From: CAYLKK01 sp964412505
Lineage (GTDB): Bacteria; Pseudomonadota; Alphaproteobacteria; UBA3830; CAYLKK01
Length of the DNA stretch: 64,000 bases
NCBI GenBank assembly: GCA_964412505.1
Contig: CAYPOM010000002.1
Span: 1 to 64,000 of the forward strand
Reading direction: 5' to 3'
Under the pieces are notes generated by a model. It had not been told where the DNA came from and made no database searches. It saw nothing but the letters and a program-made list of their open reading frames with translations. Of this stretch, positions 33,676-43,975 are shown piece by piece. Every line of letters starts with the position of its first letter. Within the stretch, counting starts at the first letter, position 1. Position numbers and translations under genes: made by a program.

Positions 33676-35862
33676 CTACATATTTACACGACTATTTCCA
33701 AGATTTTTAAACGAGAATAATAAAGTAATAGATTTTGTAGGTTTTATATCTGCTGATTTGAAGTTAGTTTTTGACAAAATTAGATCAGCAGAGAAACATT
33801 CATTTTTATAAGATATTCCTATAGAGTTTTTTAAAAGCTTATTTTTAGAGCCACCTAATATGCATGAATAGTTACAAGAGATATCATCGCGTATTTTTAT
33901 TTCGAAAACTGAATGTATTCCACAGTTTGTAGATGTTCCATTGTTTTGTCCATTTTTTTTAGCTGAGAATGAGCTTATTTTTACATTTAACACTTTATAT
34001 TTACCAATAGCTCCACATTCAAATCTCTTAAAATCATCTTTGTGCCTATCATAACTTCCTGAAGCAAAAATTGACGTATTACGATTTGGAAATAATTCTA
34101 ATTTAAAAATAATATTGGAACTTTTTCTGTTAATATCAGATGAATCATTACTTTGAAAGTTTGATTTACTCAAACTTATGGATCGTCCGACTGTAAAGTT
34201 CGCTATGTTTTCGCTATTAAAATATGACGAAAGTTTTAGACCATATGGGATTCTACTACCATCATCAATATTTCCTGAAAAAGAATTTCTTATTGCTTCT
34301 AAAAAATTTGAATCATCTAGCTCAAAAAGCTTCATAGATGTATATTTATCAAAAATTACCGACATATCTCGCTTTTTATTATCAACTAAAACAGCACCTA
34401 TGCATGGCTCTATAATAAGTGATAAGTCTTTAGTTAGAAGTGCTTCTAAGGGCCATTTTACGATCATGCTTCCTAAAGGTGATATTTCGTTTATAGAATT
34501 GCTAGTTTTTTCTGAGTTACCACAAGATGCTCTATTAAAAGATGTTAAACATTTAACTGTTATGTCGGCTACTATTCCATATCCGTTTACTAGGCTTTTC
34601 GAGTATCCAATATTTGCGAATGATTTATTTACACTGTGTTCTCCATGGAAATTTAATCTAGAAGCAAAAACATCAAAGTCTACACTGCCATCGAATATGT
34701 CATACGAAGCATGATGAGAAAATATAGGTAAAGCCAACGGTATATCATCTGTTGTATCTTCTGGCTTAAGAGTCTGGAAATACATTGTTTGTAATGATGT
34801 ATATTCTTTTGTTAAAAAACGTTCTATAGAAATATCACTTGTTAATAAACGTCTATCAAAATCATTTAAAAACGGCATTTTCTTAAGATAATATTTATCT
34901 GAAACTAAGTTTATATTAGATTTCAGTCTAAATTCTCTATTTATGTCGTACCGAAAATTAGTAAATATATGTCCTCGATATTTATTGGATTTGATTTTTT
35001 TGATCTCATGTTTTTCATAAGAACTAATATCGCCTTTTACATGTTCTACAGATTTAGTACCAGTAATACTTGAATCAATTGTAAACAGTCCATTTGGAAA
35101 CCTTATTGAATAACTTGTCCATGCTACAGGGCCAATCTTACTAGTAATAACTGGTTTAAATATCAGTTCTTGAGATTTCGATATAGAAACTAAATAACGA
35201 GGAATTAAACTCATTCCAGCGATCGTGTCATGCATAATTAATGGTGTTAAAAAACCACTACGCCTTTCTACATGGAAACTTGGATGTGAGAAGTATGGAA
35301 GATAAACTATAGGAGTACCTAAAAAATAAAATTTAGCATCTTTATATGAAATATCTTCTTTAGATTGTTTCACAGAACTAGCTTTTATTTCCCAAGTTAG
35401 TCTATCCCCGATAATGCAGTTGTAACAAGGCGAATAATCTATGTCCTGCATATTGAAGTACTCTTTATCTCTTATTAATGCGTGCTTTGCATTTATATGT
35501 GTATTATCTAATAAACGTAGCTTAGAACCTGAGATTTCTGCTTCTTTTTTAATCGTATCTATTTTTACAGAATCAGAATGAAGAACATTTCCATTAGTCT
35601 CTTTGATTTTGACATTCCCAAACGCATTAATCTTCTTACTATCTTGAATATACTCTACTGTATCAGCGCTAATTTTTTTCTGATCATATAAAATATCAAC
35701 GTCCCCAGAAAAAATAACCTTATCATATGAATATTCTGCTAAATTAGCATTTAACAATTTGATTTCTTCTCCGTTGTTAGTCGCAATGATACATGAAAAA
35801 TACAAAATTCCGAGAATACATAAGCATGTAGAACAACATAAATTTGCCTTGCTGATTTTCAT
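33676..35862 (-). CDS. lptD: LPS-assembly protein LptD
   Basis: LptD is the outer-membrane barrel that, with LptE, inserts LPS in the outer leaflet. After a signal-like N-terminal segment, the protein (728 residues from the ATG at 35862) has an LptA-like jellyroll (about residues 35-130, LAEYSYDKVIFSGDVDILYDQKK ... NVLHSDSVKI) followed by the barrel with LTWEIKASSVK, GTPIVYLPYFSHPSF and RRSGFLTPLIMHD, a conserved stretch of this family. Cysteines in the SPCYNC motif may take part in disulfides. I start at the ATG that overlaps the lptG stop by one base (TAATG); the frame runs to 35877. Third gene of lptF-lptG-lptD-udg. Confidence 0.88.
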   Translation of the reverse strand: MKISKANLCCSTCLCILGILYFSCIIATNNGEEIKLLNANLAEYSYDKVIFSGDVDILYDQKKISADTVEYIQDSKKINAFGNVKIKETNGNVLHSDSVKIDTIKKEAEISGSKLRLLDNTHINAKHALIRDKEYFNMQDIDYSPCYNCIIGDRLTWEIKASSVKQSKEDISYKDAKFYFLGTPIVYLPYFSHPSFHVERRSGFLTPLIMHDTIAGMSLIPRYLVSISKSQELIFKPVITSKIGPVAWTSYSIRFPNGLFTIDSSITGTKSVEHVKGDISSYEKHEIKKIKSNKYRGHIFTNFRYDINREFRLKSNINLVSDKYYLKKMPFLNDFDRRLLTSDISIERFLTKEYTSLQTMYFQTLKPEDTTDDIPLALPIFSHHASYDIFDGSVDFDVFASRLNFHGEHSVNKSFANIGYSKSLVNGYGIVADITVKCLTSFNRASCGNSEKTSNSINEISPLGSMIVKWPLEALLTKDLSLIIEPCIGAVLVDNKKRDMSVIFDKYTSMKLFELDDSNFLEAIRNSFSGNIDDGSRIPYGLKLSSYFNSENIANFTVGRSISLSKSNFQSNDSSDINRKSSNIIFKLELFPNRNTSIFASGSYDRHKDDFKRFECGAIGKYKVLNVKISSFSAKKNGQNNGTSTNCGIHSVFEIKIRDDISCNYSCILGGSKNKLLKNSIGISYKNECFSADLILSKTNFKSADIKPTKSITLLFSFKNLGNSRVNM

Positions 35863-36908
35863 TAATATTCTCTCCAAATTAATGCAGATAGACTAAAACA
35901 AAACATAGCTAACACTGGTGCCCAAACACACACTACTGGTGATATTACACCAACTTTCCCTATACTCTCGCAAATACTCAAAATAGTCCTGCTAATAATA
36001 GCTATACTAATTACACAAGTCGCTAAAAACGTTTTAGTTTTATAACGATTTAAAGGAAGGCACAAAGCTGCAGCGATCATTGCAAATATTAATAGCATAA
36101 ATCCAGATGCTAATAGCTTATTGAACGCGATAATATATCTATCTAAATCTACACAATATAAATCCTTTTCAAGATAGTATTTTAATAAATCATATACATC
36201 ACATTTCTCACTTGGGACAGAAAATCTAAAAATTTCTTCTATTGTAATTGGCGGTTTAATATTTTTTTCTGAAAATATTCTAGGTTCTTCTTTGATTATT
36301 TCATAGCCATCCTTTAGTTCCCAAACAGATTCTTTTATCTTAGCTTTCGAAGCGTATATAGTGGATTTATCGTAAAAAATAGACAAACCATCTATGTCAT
36401 TATTTACTATATTGTATATATATATAATTTCTTTATTTTCTCCTTTTTTGGAAATCCATGTACAAAAAGTCTGTGGTGTTTTTTTTTGTAAGAGTATGTT
36501 TTCTATGTTTTTTAGATTTTTTGATAAATACATGCAACATGGATGTATAGATAATATCCAAAAAACGCTTATAAATAACCCTAGTTTTAAAAATGGTGAG
36601 ATAATAACCCTTGCTGATTTTCCAATCGTTTTCATAATCGTTATCTGATTTGTGTTAGCAAGTTTCCATAATACTATTACTGCTGAAACGAAGTATACAT
36701 ATCCAAAAACTTCATTAAACAGAATGAATGATTTACAAAGGGCAATTATTAAGCCAGATGATATAGGCGATGAAAAATCTTTTGGTATTTTACGTATTAT
36801 ATCGACTAGACTGAACAATCCTATAAATGAAAAAACAAACAGTGAAATGCCAAGAAAGACTTTGAGTTGTAACTTAACTAGGTATTTTAAAAATGTATTA
36901 CGTATCAT
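35862..36908 (-). CDS. lptG: LPS export permease LptG
   Basis: The protein of 348 residues is a YjgP/YjgQ-family permease: three membrane helices at the N-terminus, a periplasmic jellyroll in the middle (about residues 140-230), and three helices at the C-terminus. With LptF it forms the membrane part of the LptB2FG transporter that extracts LPS from the inner membrane. The ATG at 36908 forms an ATGA overlap with the lptF stop; a GTG at 36914 is an alternative. Being second of the pair and directly before lptD, it is best assigned as LptG. The LptB ATPase is not in this window. Confidence 0.85.
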   Translation of the reverse strand: MIRNTFLKYLVKLQLKVFLGISLFVFSFIGLFSLVDIIRKIPKDFSSPISSGLIIALCKSFILFNEVFGYVYFVSAVIVLWKLANTNQITIMKTIGKSARVIISPFLKLGLFISVFWILSIHPCCMYLSKNLKNIENILLQKKTPQTFCTWISKKGENKEIIYIYNIVNNDIDGLSIFYDKSTIYASKAKIKESVWELKDGYEIIKEEPRIFSEKNIKPPITIEEIFRFSVPSEKCDVYDLLKYYLEKDLYCVDLDRYIIAFNKLLASGFMLLIFAMIAAALCLPLNRYKTKTFLATCVISIAIISRTILSICESIGKVGVISPVVCVWAPVLAMFCFSLSALIWREY

Positions 36909-37954
36909 TTCCACATATCCAGTTTTTTTACAAAAAATAAAGAAAGTAGTATAGTAATCAAGAAAAAGATATAAGCTATATATACATATATATTATTACT
37001 TTGTGCTGCATTTGTTAAACCTAAGTTGGCTCCATATAAAATAATCGTTGTTGATATTGCTGATATAAAATTTAAAATATTTGTTTTTCTAGAATATCGA
37101 GCAATCATAATTACAACAAATACGAGAAACGAAAGAGTTAAAGATAATATAGGTTCTAAAAATCTTGAATGTAACTCGGCCGCACACTTTAAATCAACAA
37201 AATTTTCTATCAATTTGCTTGTAGAGAATTCATGCGTCTTGTATTCAATTTTATGTTTAGAGAAAACCTTAGAAAGGTCATATTTATGATTTTTAAACTT
37301 TGTTACAATAACCGTCTTCTTGTCCGGATTATAATCGATAATTTCACCATTATGCAGAGAAAGGATTTTATCATTTATTCCCCCACTTTCGGCTCTATAT
37401 ATTCGTTCTGAAGTAGATGTTTCTTGCTTATCTGAAATAATTAAATTTTTAAATTCGAAATTTCCAGTATATTCTTCTGCGAAAGCTGATAATTTTTTTA
37501 CTGTAATAAGATTGCCTGAATGTTGTGGAAGTGAAATGTTAGTAATTATCTGTGTTTCTAATAACCGAAATTTTTGTAAAGATAAAGGGCTATAATACAA
37601 TGACAATAGACATAATATACATGAAATAAAAATGCTAATTATAGAAACAGGTCTAAACAAGTCTTTTTTAGGTATACCAAGTGATAACAACGCTACTAAT
37701 TGTTTATTATCACGGAATCTTGAACATACAACAGCAATAGATATAGCTAATGATATAGGTAAAATTTTCGATATTAAATCAGGCGAAATATAAACCAGCA
37801 ACTTCATTACTTGCCAAATTGAAGCTGATGCATTATTGATTAAATGCACATATTTTGAGAGTTGGACTATTGCTGCGCAAAACGCAAGACCAACAGTTAT
37901 AATTACTGTTGTTCTTAATAGCCTAGCACACAACACTCTATGTAATGTATTCAC
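36905..37954 (-). CDS. lptF: LPS export permease LptF
   Basis: A 349-residue YjgP/YjgQ-family permease with the six-helix, central-jellyroll arrangement. Motif-like features include the first helix TVIITVGLAFCAAIVQLSKYV, the LPISLAISIAVVCSRFRDNKQLVALLSLGI segment (the conserved coupling-helix region near the LptB contact), and C-terminal FISAISTTIILYGANLGL. It is the first gene of the leftward lptFGD operon. MITE copy B and tRNA-Cys lie upstream. Confidence 0.85.
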   Translation of the reverse strand: MNTLHRVLCARLLRTTVIITVGLAFCAAIVQLSKYVHLINNASASIWQVMKLLVYISPDLISKILPISLAISIAVVCSRFRDNKQLVALLSLGIPKKDLFRPVSIISIFISCILCLLSLYYSPLSLQKFRLLETQIITNISLPQHSGNLITVKKLSAFAEEYTGNFEFKNLIISDKQETSTSERIYRAESGGINDKILSLHNGEIIDYNPDKKTVIVTKFKNHKYDLSKVFSKHKIEYKTHEFSTSKLIENFVDLKCAAELHSRFLEPILSLTLSFLVFVVIMIARYSRKTNILNFISAISTTIILYGANLGLTNAAQSNNIYVYIAYIFFLITILLSLFFVKKLDMWK

Positions 37955-38049
37955 TGTAACTCTAAAACAATATACCGCCTAGAGTACGATAAATAATTGT
38001 TATATTCAAGTTAATATTTGTGCAAGTTGTTATAAGTATGTACATTTTT

Positions 38050-38329
38050 TGCATATTAAAGCAATAAACCGAACGATTTTATTTTGAAATAGTTGATTTA
38101 TAGCGATTTAAATATTCTGCAACCTTCGAAATAGGCATTCCCATAATCAAAAACGCATCTATCATACCCCGTCCTTCTCTTTATAAATGACTGTACTTTC
38201 TACTCTTTTTAATATATTCTTTCATAGTCGAGAAATCCTTTAAAAATAAATTTAGATAATATGTCAATAACATCCAACCTCTCGACTCTCCTATTCAATA
38301 TTTCGTTCAGCTTCTGTTTTTAATCTGCA
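38050..38329 (-). mobile_element. IS30-type MITE (copy B, 280 bp)
   Basis: Read on the minus strand the element starts TGCAGATTAAAAACAGAAGC (38329 downward) and ends with CGTTCGGTTTATTGCTTTAA-TATGCA. The end read in reverse complement, TGCATATTAAAGCAATAAAC, is an imperfect inverted repeat of the beginning. Its interior is colinear with copy C at 44531-44808 over the entire length, with many substitutions. It encodes only a broken transposase N-terminus (38079-38225). Confidence 0.75.
38079..38225 (-). pseudogene. IS30-like transposase N-terminal remnant in copy B
   Basis: From the ATG at 38225 the frame reads MKEYIKKSRKYSHL, a stop, then REGRGMIDAFL, MGMPISKVAEYLNRYKSTIS and a second stop. 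The pattern YxxLSxEERxxI ... GxSxxxIAxxLxRxxSTISREI is the N-terminal helix-turn-helix of IS30-family transposases. The DDE catalytic domain is absent. A pseudogene inside a MITE. Confidence 0.7.
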
Positions 38330-38355
38330 AGCACGAATTGCACAGTATTTTTTTA

Positions 38356-38384
38356 TTGACTGAGATAAATAACTCTTGTATCAT
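38356..38384 (+). promoter_or_regulatory. Promoter of tRNA-Cys
   Basis: TTGACT (38356-38361), 17-bp spacer, TATCAT (38379-38384), 15 bases before the tRNA 5' end. Confidence 0.75.
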
Positions 38385-38398
38385 TAAAAAAGTTATTA

Positions 38399-38472
38399 GG
38401 CCGGATGGCAGAGTGGTCATGCAGAGGACTGCAAATCCTTTTACGGCGGTTCGATTCCGTCTTCGGCCTCCA
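38399..38472 (+). tRNA. tRNA-Cys (anticodon GCA)
   Basis: Acceptor arms GGCCGGA (38399-38405) and TTCGGCC (38462-38468), anticodon arm GGACTGCAAATCC with GCA, T arm CGGTTCGATTCCG, discriminator T (typical for Cys) and encoded CCA (38470-38472) are all visible. folC starts 13 bases later. Confidence 0.95.
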
Positions 38473-38484
38473 TGTTGTTTTTGA

Positions 38485-39759
38485 ATGTTCGACAATTTAG
38501 ATAATATAGTTTCTTATATCGCTTCTGTTCAGTTAGATAAGCGTAGTTCTGCTAAAAAACGTTTTGATATTATATCGACTGCATTTAGTTTACTAGAATT
38601 AGATATCGATCCGAAAAGAGTTGTTATTGTAGCAGGAACAAACGGAAAAGGAAGTACCAGTGCATCCCTATGTAAGCTATTATTGTCTTCAGGCAAAAGT
38701 GTTGGACTTTACACTTCTCCGCATTTAGTAGATATTACGGAACGTATAAAATTCAATTTTATAGATATACCTGAAAATAGCTTTATTTGTGCATTTAATT
38801 TTTTGTACAAAAAATGCTATTTAGAGAATAAACTTATACTTTCGCAATTCGAATATTTAACTTTAATCGCATGTTATTATTTTTTCGTTGAAAAAAAAGT
38901 AGATTATGCTATTTTCGAAGTTGGTATTGGTGGATTATATGATGCAACAAATGTAGTTCCACATAATACTTGTATTATAACTTCAGTAGATATCGATCAT
39001 GAATATTTTTTAGGAAGTGATATTATTTCTATATTTAATAATAAGATTGGAATAATAAACAATCCGCAAGAACAAACAGTTATTTTTACTAGAAAACTTA
39101 ATAAAAAATGCTATGAAAGTTTAAAGTCTATAGAATGCAAAAAACTAATAAAATCATACGACTACGGAACAAAAATTTATCATGAAGATCGAACTCCACG
39201 ATTTTCAATTAGTATAAATGGCACAGAATTCCAGCTTAAATTACAGGGAGAAAGAGCTTGCGAAAATTCCTCATTAGCTCTAACAGCATTTGAACAACTA
39301 GGTTTTAATATTTATCAATACAAATCCGCTTTATCTGATTTAATTTGGATCGGGCGCATGAGCAAAATAATTTTTAACAATAGAGAAATTTTCTTATCTG
39401 GAGATCATAATCCTGCAGGTATAAACAGTTTGTGTGAAATACTCACTCATTATAAATATAATAAAATACATATAATCATAGGATTCTCTGTAGATAAAGA
39501 TTTCAATTCTATGTTAACAACTATTACATCTATTAAATCTTCTATAATATACATCACCGAATCATCATTTAAACCTAGAAAAATAGAAGAATATGGAGAA
39601 AGATGGTTATCGTTAGTACATTATCATTTCAAGAATCCAATCACGACACTAAAAAACGTAATAGAAAATGCTTGTGAAGAAGATATGATACTTGTGACAG
39701 GCTCATTATACTTAGTAGGTGATATTTTAAAATATGCTAGAATATTTCAAAATACATAG
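38485..39759 (+). CDS. folC: Folylpolyglutamate/dihydrofolate synthase
   Basis: FolC adds glutamate residues to folate, which retains it in the cell, and in many bacteria also makes dihydrofolate from dihydropteroate. The 424-residue protein has the Mur-ligase-type P-loop VAGTNGKGSTSASL, the folate/loop motif LYTSPHLVDITERIKF and SQFEYLTLIACYYF, with EVGIGGLYDATN and the C-terminal domain motif SGDHNPAGINSL. It starts 13 bases after tRNA-Cys and may be transcribed from the same promoter. accD, often next to folC in alphaproteobacteria, is not adjacent. Confidence 0.93.
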   Translation: MFDNLDNIVSYIASVQLDKRSSAKKRFDIISTAFSLLELDIDPKRVVIVAGTNGKGSTSASLCKLLLSSGKSVGLYTSPHLVDITERIKFNFIDIPENSFICAFNFLYKKCYLENKLILSQFEYLTLIACYYFFVEKKVDYAIFEVGIGGLYDATNVVPHNTCIITSVDIDHEYFLGSDIISIFNNKIGIINNPQEQTVIFTRKLNKKCYESLKSIECKKLIKSYDYGTKIYHEDRTPRFSISINGTEFQLKLQGERACENSSLALTAFEQLGFNIYQYKSALSDLIWIGRMSKIIFNNREIFLSGDHNPAGINSLCEILTHYKYNKIHIIIGFSVDKDFNSMLTTITSIKSSIIYITESSFKPRKIEEYGERWLSLVHYHFKNPITTLKNVIENACEEDMILVTGSLYLVGDILKYARIFQNT

Positions 39760-39881
39760 TCAGCAATTCAAATCTCGAGCATAGTTTGTTTTTAGCAATT
39801 ATCTAATAATTACTATATATTTTGCGACTAGAACTACAATACAAATAAATTGTCTGTATAATTTTTTATCACTGGCCTCTA

Positions 39882-40118
39882 TTACAGCTCGAGAGTATAT
39901 CGAACGCCACAAACTGCGTTAGGATGTATATAATCCACCAAATATCTCAACTGTTGGTATAAATTGATTATCTTTTTAATATATTTATCCGCATTTATAA
40001 ACATATCAGAATTTGTATTAGTCAATATATGCAGCGCTTCTGTATGTTGATTATTTATCGTAATTTTATCTTTGTAACTTAAAGGACTTACACAGCCTCC
40101 ATCACAACAAAAATACAT
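39882..40118 (-). CDS. Hypothetical 78-residue protein downstream of ftsH
   Basis: This small frame starts 21 bases past the ftsH stop and reads MYFCCDGGCVSPLSYKDK, then a helical segment SDMFINADKYIKKIINLYQQ. It has a plausible position for a last operon gene but only a weak ribosome site (TTGAG) and no recognisable family. It may be spurious. The remainder of the 379-base interval between folC and ftsH (39760-39881) holds no other feature that I can support, apart from an 8-bp inverted pair TCTCGAGC/GCTCGAGA. Confidence 0.4.
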   Translation of the reverse strand: MYFCCDGGCVSPLSYKDKITINNQHTEALHILTNTNSDMFINADKYIKKIINLYQQLRYLVDYIHPNAVCGVRYTLEL

Positions 40119-40138
40119 TGTAATAATCTCAAGTGATT

Positions 40139-42037
40139 CTATTTACTATTATCTGACTTAACCTTATCATCCTTAGTCGATGGCATTTTTGTTTTAGATC
40201 TTTTTTGGACAGATCGAGTGGCAACTTTTTTTTCTGCTAAAATTTCACCATTGATTAGCTGTTTTATTTCTTCACCGCTTATTGTTTCTCTTTCTAACAG
40301 AGCATTAGCTATTAAATCTAATTCATTTCTATATTTCTTGAGAATATTTTTTGCATTTTTATATGTGTAATCTAAAAGATTACGAATTTCTTCGTCCACT
40401 TTTTGCTTTACTTCTTCAGATAAAGCACCATTGCTTGACATCGAATGGCCTAAAAACACATTCTGTTCGCCATCTAATTCTGCATAAGATAAGAATCCTA
40501 AATCTTTACCCATCCCCCATTCAATAATCATTCTTCTTGCAATCTTTGTAGCATTTGCAATATCAGACGAGGCTCCAGTCGTAACTTTTTCATTTCCAAA
40601 GATCATTTCTTCTGCTATTCTACCGCCAGCAGCCACAGCTAAATTCGCTTCTAACTCCTGTCGAGTCATAGACATTTTATCCTGTTCAGGTAGCCTCATT
40701 ACCATTCCTAGTGCTCTCCCTCTCGGAATAATAGTAGCTTTGTGGATCGGATCGGATCCTTCGCTGTGGATAGCAACAACTGCATGCCCAGCCTCATGGT
40801 ATGCTGTTCTTCTTTTATCTTCTTCAGACATTAACATTGATTTTCGTTCTGCTCCCATCATAACTTTATCTTTAGCAGATTCAAATTCGTCCATTCCAAC
40901 TAACTTTTTATTACTTCGAGCTGCTAACAATGCTGCTTCATTTACTAAGTTAGCTAAATCAGCACCGGAGAACCCAGGCGTTCCTCTTGCTATTACCAAA
41001 GGATCAACATCATCTGCAAGTTGCGTTTTTTTCATATGGACTGTGAGAATTTTCTCCCTTCCTTTTAAATCCGGTAAAGGAACGACGACTTGTCTGTCAA
41101 ATCTTCCTGGACGTAGAAGTGCAGGATCTAAAACATCTGGTCTATTAGTTGCTGAAATAATAATTACTCCATCATTTTCTTCAAATCCATCCATTTCAAC
41201 TAAAAGTTGGTTCAATGTTTGCTCTCTTTCGTCATTCCCACCACCTAAACCAAATCCTCTATGTCTTCCTACGGCATCTATTTCATCTATAAAAATTATG
41301 CATGGAGCATTCTTCTTGCCTTGTTCGAACATATCTCTTACGCGGCTTGCGCCAACACCAACGAACATTTCAACAAATTCAGAACCTGAAATGCTGAAAA
41401 ACGGAACGCCAGCTTCACCTGCTATAGCTCTTGCTAATAGCGTTTTTCCTGTACCAGGTGATCCGACTAAAAGAACTCCCCTTGGAATTTTCCCACCAAG
41501 TCTTTTGAATTTTGCTGGAGCTTTCAAAAAATCTACAATTTCACTTAATTCTTCTCTTGCTTCATCTACACCTGCTACATCTTCAAATGTTACAGTTTTT
41601 GTATTTTTAGACAACTTGGCTTTTGATTTTCCGAAGCTCATAGCTTTCCCACCGCCAACCTGGACTTGCCTCATCATAAATATCCATATTCCGACTAAAA
41701 TTATTAGAGGTAACCATCCTATAAAAATTTGGAAAAATGAAACATTTGCACTATCAGATAAAGAAAGAACTTCAACGTTTTTTTCTATAATTTTATTTGA
41801 TAATTCCAAATTGTGTGGAATGTTTGTAGTAAATATTGTTGAATCTTTAAAATTTCCTTCTAAAGTTTGCCCTTTGAAAACTACGCTATTTACCCTACCT
41901 GCATCTAATTCAGTCATAAATTTTGAAAAAGGTATTTCAATCGTTTTTTCTGCACTATACTGCAATGCATGAAAGATAATTGCGATAAAACAACATGCGA
42001 CGACCCAAACCGTAATATTCTTATAATTTTTATTCAT
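40139..42037 (-). CDS. ftsH: ATP-dependent zinc metalloprotease FtsH
   Basis: FtsH is a membrane-anchored AAA+ protease that degrades membrane and regulatory proteins, including LpxC in enterics. The 632-residue protein has two N-terminal membrane helices around a periplasmic loop (first at about 8-25, second at about 100-120), AAA motifs [19 protein letters not shown] and [12 protein letters not shown] with the [16 protein letters not shown], and the zinc site HEAGHAV. The C-terminal tail is lysine-rich. The ATG overlaps the tilS stop (ATGA) with GGAGGT inside tilS as ribosome site, in the conserved cpoB-tilS-ftsH order of alphaproteobacteria. Confidence 0.97.
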   Translation of the reverse strand: MNKNYKNITVWVVACCFIAIIFHALQYSAEKTIEIPFSKFMTELDAGRVNSVVFKGQTLEGNFKDSTIFTTNIPHNLELSNKIIEKNVEVLSLSDSANVSFFQIFIGWLPLIILVGIWIFMMRQVQVGGGKAMSFGKSKAKLSKNTKTVTFEDVAGVDEAREELSEIVDFLKAPAKFKRLGGKIPRGVLLVGSPGTGKTLLARAIAGEAGVPFFSISGSEFVEMFVGVGASRVRDMFEQGKKNAPCIIFIDEIDAVGRHRGFGLGGGNDEREQTLNQLLVEMDGFEENDGVIIISATNRPDVLDPALLRPGRFDRQVVVPLPDLKGREKILTVHMKKTQLADDVDPLVIARGTPGFSGADLANLVNEAALLAARSNKKLVGMDEFESAKDKVMMGAERKSMLMSEEDKRRTAYHEAGHAVVAIHSEGSDPIHKATIIPRGRALGMVMRLPEQDKMSMTRQELEANLAVAAGGRIAEEMIFGNEKVTTGASSDIANATKIARRMIIEWGMGKDLGFLSYAELDGEQNVFLGHSMSSNGALSEEVKQKVDEEIRNLLDYTYKNAKNILKKYRNELDLIANALLERETISGEEIKQLINGEILAEKKVATRSVQKRSKTKMPSTKDDKVKSDNSK

Positions 42038-43314
42038 AAAATACCTCCATCATATTCGACACATGAGAAAATCGACAGAAAGTCAACATCTTGAACAAAC
42101 TGAAAATCTATTAAACCCGAGCGTTCACTAACATTGTACAAATATACCATTTTTTTATCAATCCACAAAGATGGAAGTGTTACAGTTATGTACGACGGGC
42201 TGTCATCTGCCAAAACGACATATTGATCAAAATGTTTTATATAACTGTCATTCGATAAAATTCGTTCATCACGGACTTCAAATCTAAATCTATTGTCCCA
42301 AATGCCAGATTTACTAGAAATTTTAATTATGTCTAAATTCCTATTTTCTCGAAAAATTCTAATTTTATCTTTCAACTTTTTAATAATACATTTTCCAACA
42401 TTGATTGAATTATTTCGTTTTAATGTTGATAAAACAGTTTTGCAATTATTTAATGATTTTGTATATTCTTGTCTTCCTACTAATTTTATACAACGTTTTA
42501 AAATATTACATTTTATATTTTCATCTAATCTATCAAAAGCATCAATATTTAGATCGACAAATCCATATTCATTTATCTTGCTGTAATTTTTCAAAAATTC
42601 AACAGCTTTTGTTTCTATAGAATTTCGTTCTACTCCACGCAATCTGATTTCATCAAACATAGCTTGTTTTTGGGCATGCCTTAAACTGCATATAAATTTT
42701 CTTTTTCTGACCCTTAAAAAATCTTCATTAGAATTCATCGGATCTTCTACCCATGTTTCTCCAATACTATTTAGATGAGATTTTATAAACTGCTTTGTAA
42801 AAGGCAAGCAAGGACGGATTACTTTTATTTCATCAGAAATATTGCGTGCTTCGCTCATACAAGCTAACCCAGGTAAATCACTTTTTTTCTCTTTCCTAAT
42901 TAGGTATGTCTCTATTTGTTCATCAAGGTTGTGTCCTACTAGTAAAATTTTTGATTTTAAAGTTGTGCATGCATCTGCTAGTAGTTCATATCTAGCTTTT
43001 CTCGCCATTTCTTCTATTTGTCCAGCAGGAATATCTCCATGTTCCCAATTTTTGATAATATGACTCGTGCAATATTTCTCAGCTATTTTACCTACATTCA
43101 ATGCTTCATCATACGACTCTTCTCTTAGATTGTGATCAACAGTGACAGCATACAAATCTTTACATTTTGCTTTGCACCATTCAGATGCAAACACCATCAT
43201 GAATAATGAATCTGCTCCACCTGAAAATGCTACTACTAAATTTTGCTCTGTTCCTGCATATTTTTCTAGAACTGAAAAAATGTGTTTTTTAGCTAAAAAA
43301 ATATTACTTGTCAT
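42034..43314 (-). CDS. tilS: tRNA(Ile)-lysidine synthase
   Basis: TilS converts cytidine 34 of tRNA-Ile(CAU) to lysidine so that it reads AUA. The 426-residue protein has the PP-loop [13 protein letters not shown] (residues about 27-39), followed by [17 protein letters not shown], the [13 protein letters not shown] motif (usually HxxDDQAET; the second acidic residue is E here), and [13 protein letters not shown] and [11 protein letters not shown]. The C-terminal part is divergent. In an AT-rich genome with many AUA codons the enzyme is essential. It overlaps cpoB by 11 bases and ftsH by 4. Confidence 0.92.
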   Translation of the reverse strand: MTSNIFLAKKHIFSVLEKYAGTEQNLVVAFSGGADSLFMMVFASEWCKAKCKDLYAVTVDHNLREESYDEALNVGKIAEKYCTSHIIKNWEHGDIPAGQIEEMARKARYELLADACTTLKSKILLVGHNLDEQIETYLIRKEKKSDLPGLACMSEARNISDEIKVIRPCLPFTKQFIKSHLNSIGETWVEDPMNSNEDFLRVRKRKFICSLRHAQKQAMFDEIRLRGVERNSIETKAVEFLKNYSKINEYGFVDLNIDAFDRLDENIKCNILKRCIKLVGRQEYTKSLNNCKTVLSTLKRNNSINVGKCIIKKLKDKIRIFRENRNLDIIKISSKSGIWDNRFRFEVRDERILSNDSYIKHFDQYVVLADDSPSYITVTLPSLWIDKKMVYLYNVSERSGLIDFQFVQDVDFLSIFSCVEYDGGIL

Positions 43315-43960
43315 TATGTTTTAATTTTTTTAAAGCTTTTTCTGCTTTATTAACAAAATCAGTTTTATCTGCGTAGTTATCTATTAGCCTTTTATACAAG
43401 CACTTTGCCGCATCTTTTTTACCAGGTATACCCTCTGATAGATTCGCCGCGAAAAACAACGCTTCATGAGCCTTTGCTCCATTAGGCCTTTCTTTTACAC
43501 ATAGCAGGTAAGCTTTTACTGCCTTATTTTTATTTAGACTTAATTCATAAGCTCGTCCCAAAAAGAAATAAGCTTGGCCTCTATATATATCTTCTTTATA
43601 GTCTAATAGAAATTGTTCTAATAGTGCAATTGCTTCTTTATACTTTTTTTGTTTTATGAGATTATCACATGAATCTATAATTTCTTTAGATGACTGTACG
43701 TTTTTTTTCTCTATTTCAAATTTAGATTTTTCTTCAAGTTTGATCTTCTCTTCTTCATACCTATGCATCTGCTGTTCTAAATATTCTATTCTAGCAATAT
43801 TTTTTTTTATACATGATTCTGCAGATTCTAATTTCCCATGAATTTCTTTAATTGTTTCTTCTAAATCATTAAGTCTATCTATAAGTTCATTGCTATTTAA
43901 CGCGAAACTATAGAAACAAAAACAACATGACAAAGCTACAAAACACTTTCTATAAATCAT
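43304..43960 (-). CDS. cpoB: Cell division coordinator CpoB / YbgF
   Basis: The 218-residue periplasmic protein has an N-terminal signal peptide (MIYRKCFVALSCCFCFYSFA), a coiled coil (about residues 25-85) and C-terminal TPR repeats (about 95-215; KKYKEAIALLEQFLLDYKED, YFLGRAYELSLNKNKAVKAY). This is the layout of CpoB, which links the Tol-Pal system to peptidoglycan synthesis during division. tolB and pal, which often lie upstream, are not adjacent; an SH3 protein and an MFS gene lie upstream instead. It is followed by tilS with an overlap. Confidence 0.87.
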   Translation of the reverse strand: MIYRKCFVALSCCFCFYSFALNSNELIDRLNDLEETIKEIHGKLESAESCIKKNIARIEYLEQQMHRYEEEKIKLEEKSKFEIEKKNVQSSKEIIDSCDNLIKQKKYKEAIALLEQFLLDYKEDIYRGQAYFFLGRAYELSLNKNKAVKAYLLCVKERPNGAKAHEALFFAANLSEGIPGKKDAAKCLYKRLIDNYADKTDFVNKAEKALKKLKHNDK

Positions 43961-43975
43961 ACGACCTCATAGTAT

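Noticed and set aside
40740..41972. A 410-residue open frame antisense to ftsH
   Set aside because: It is a mirror of the strongly conserved FtsH gene, rich in Ser, Pro and Thr as expected for a shadow frame, with no family resemblance.
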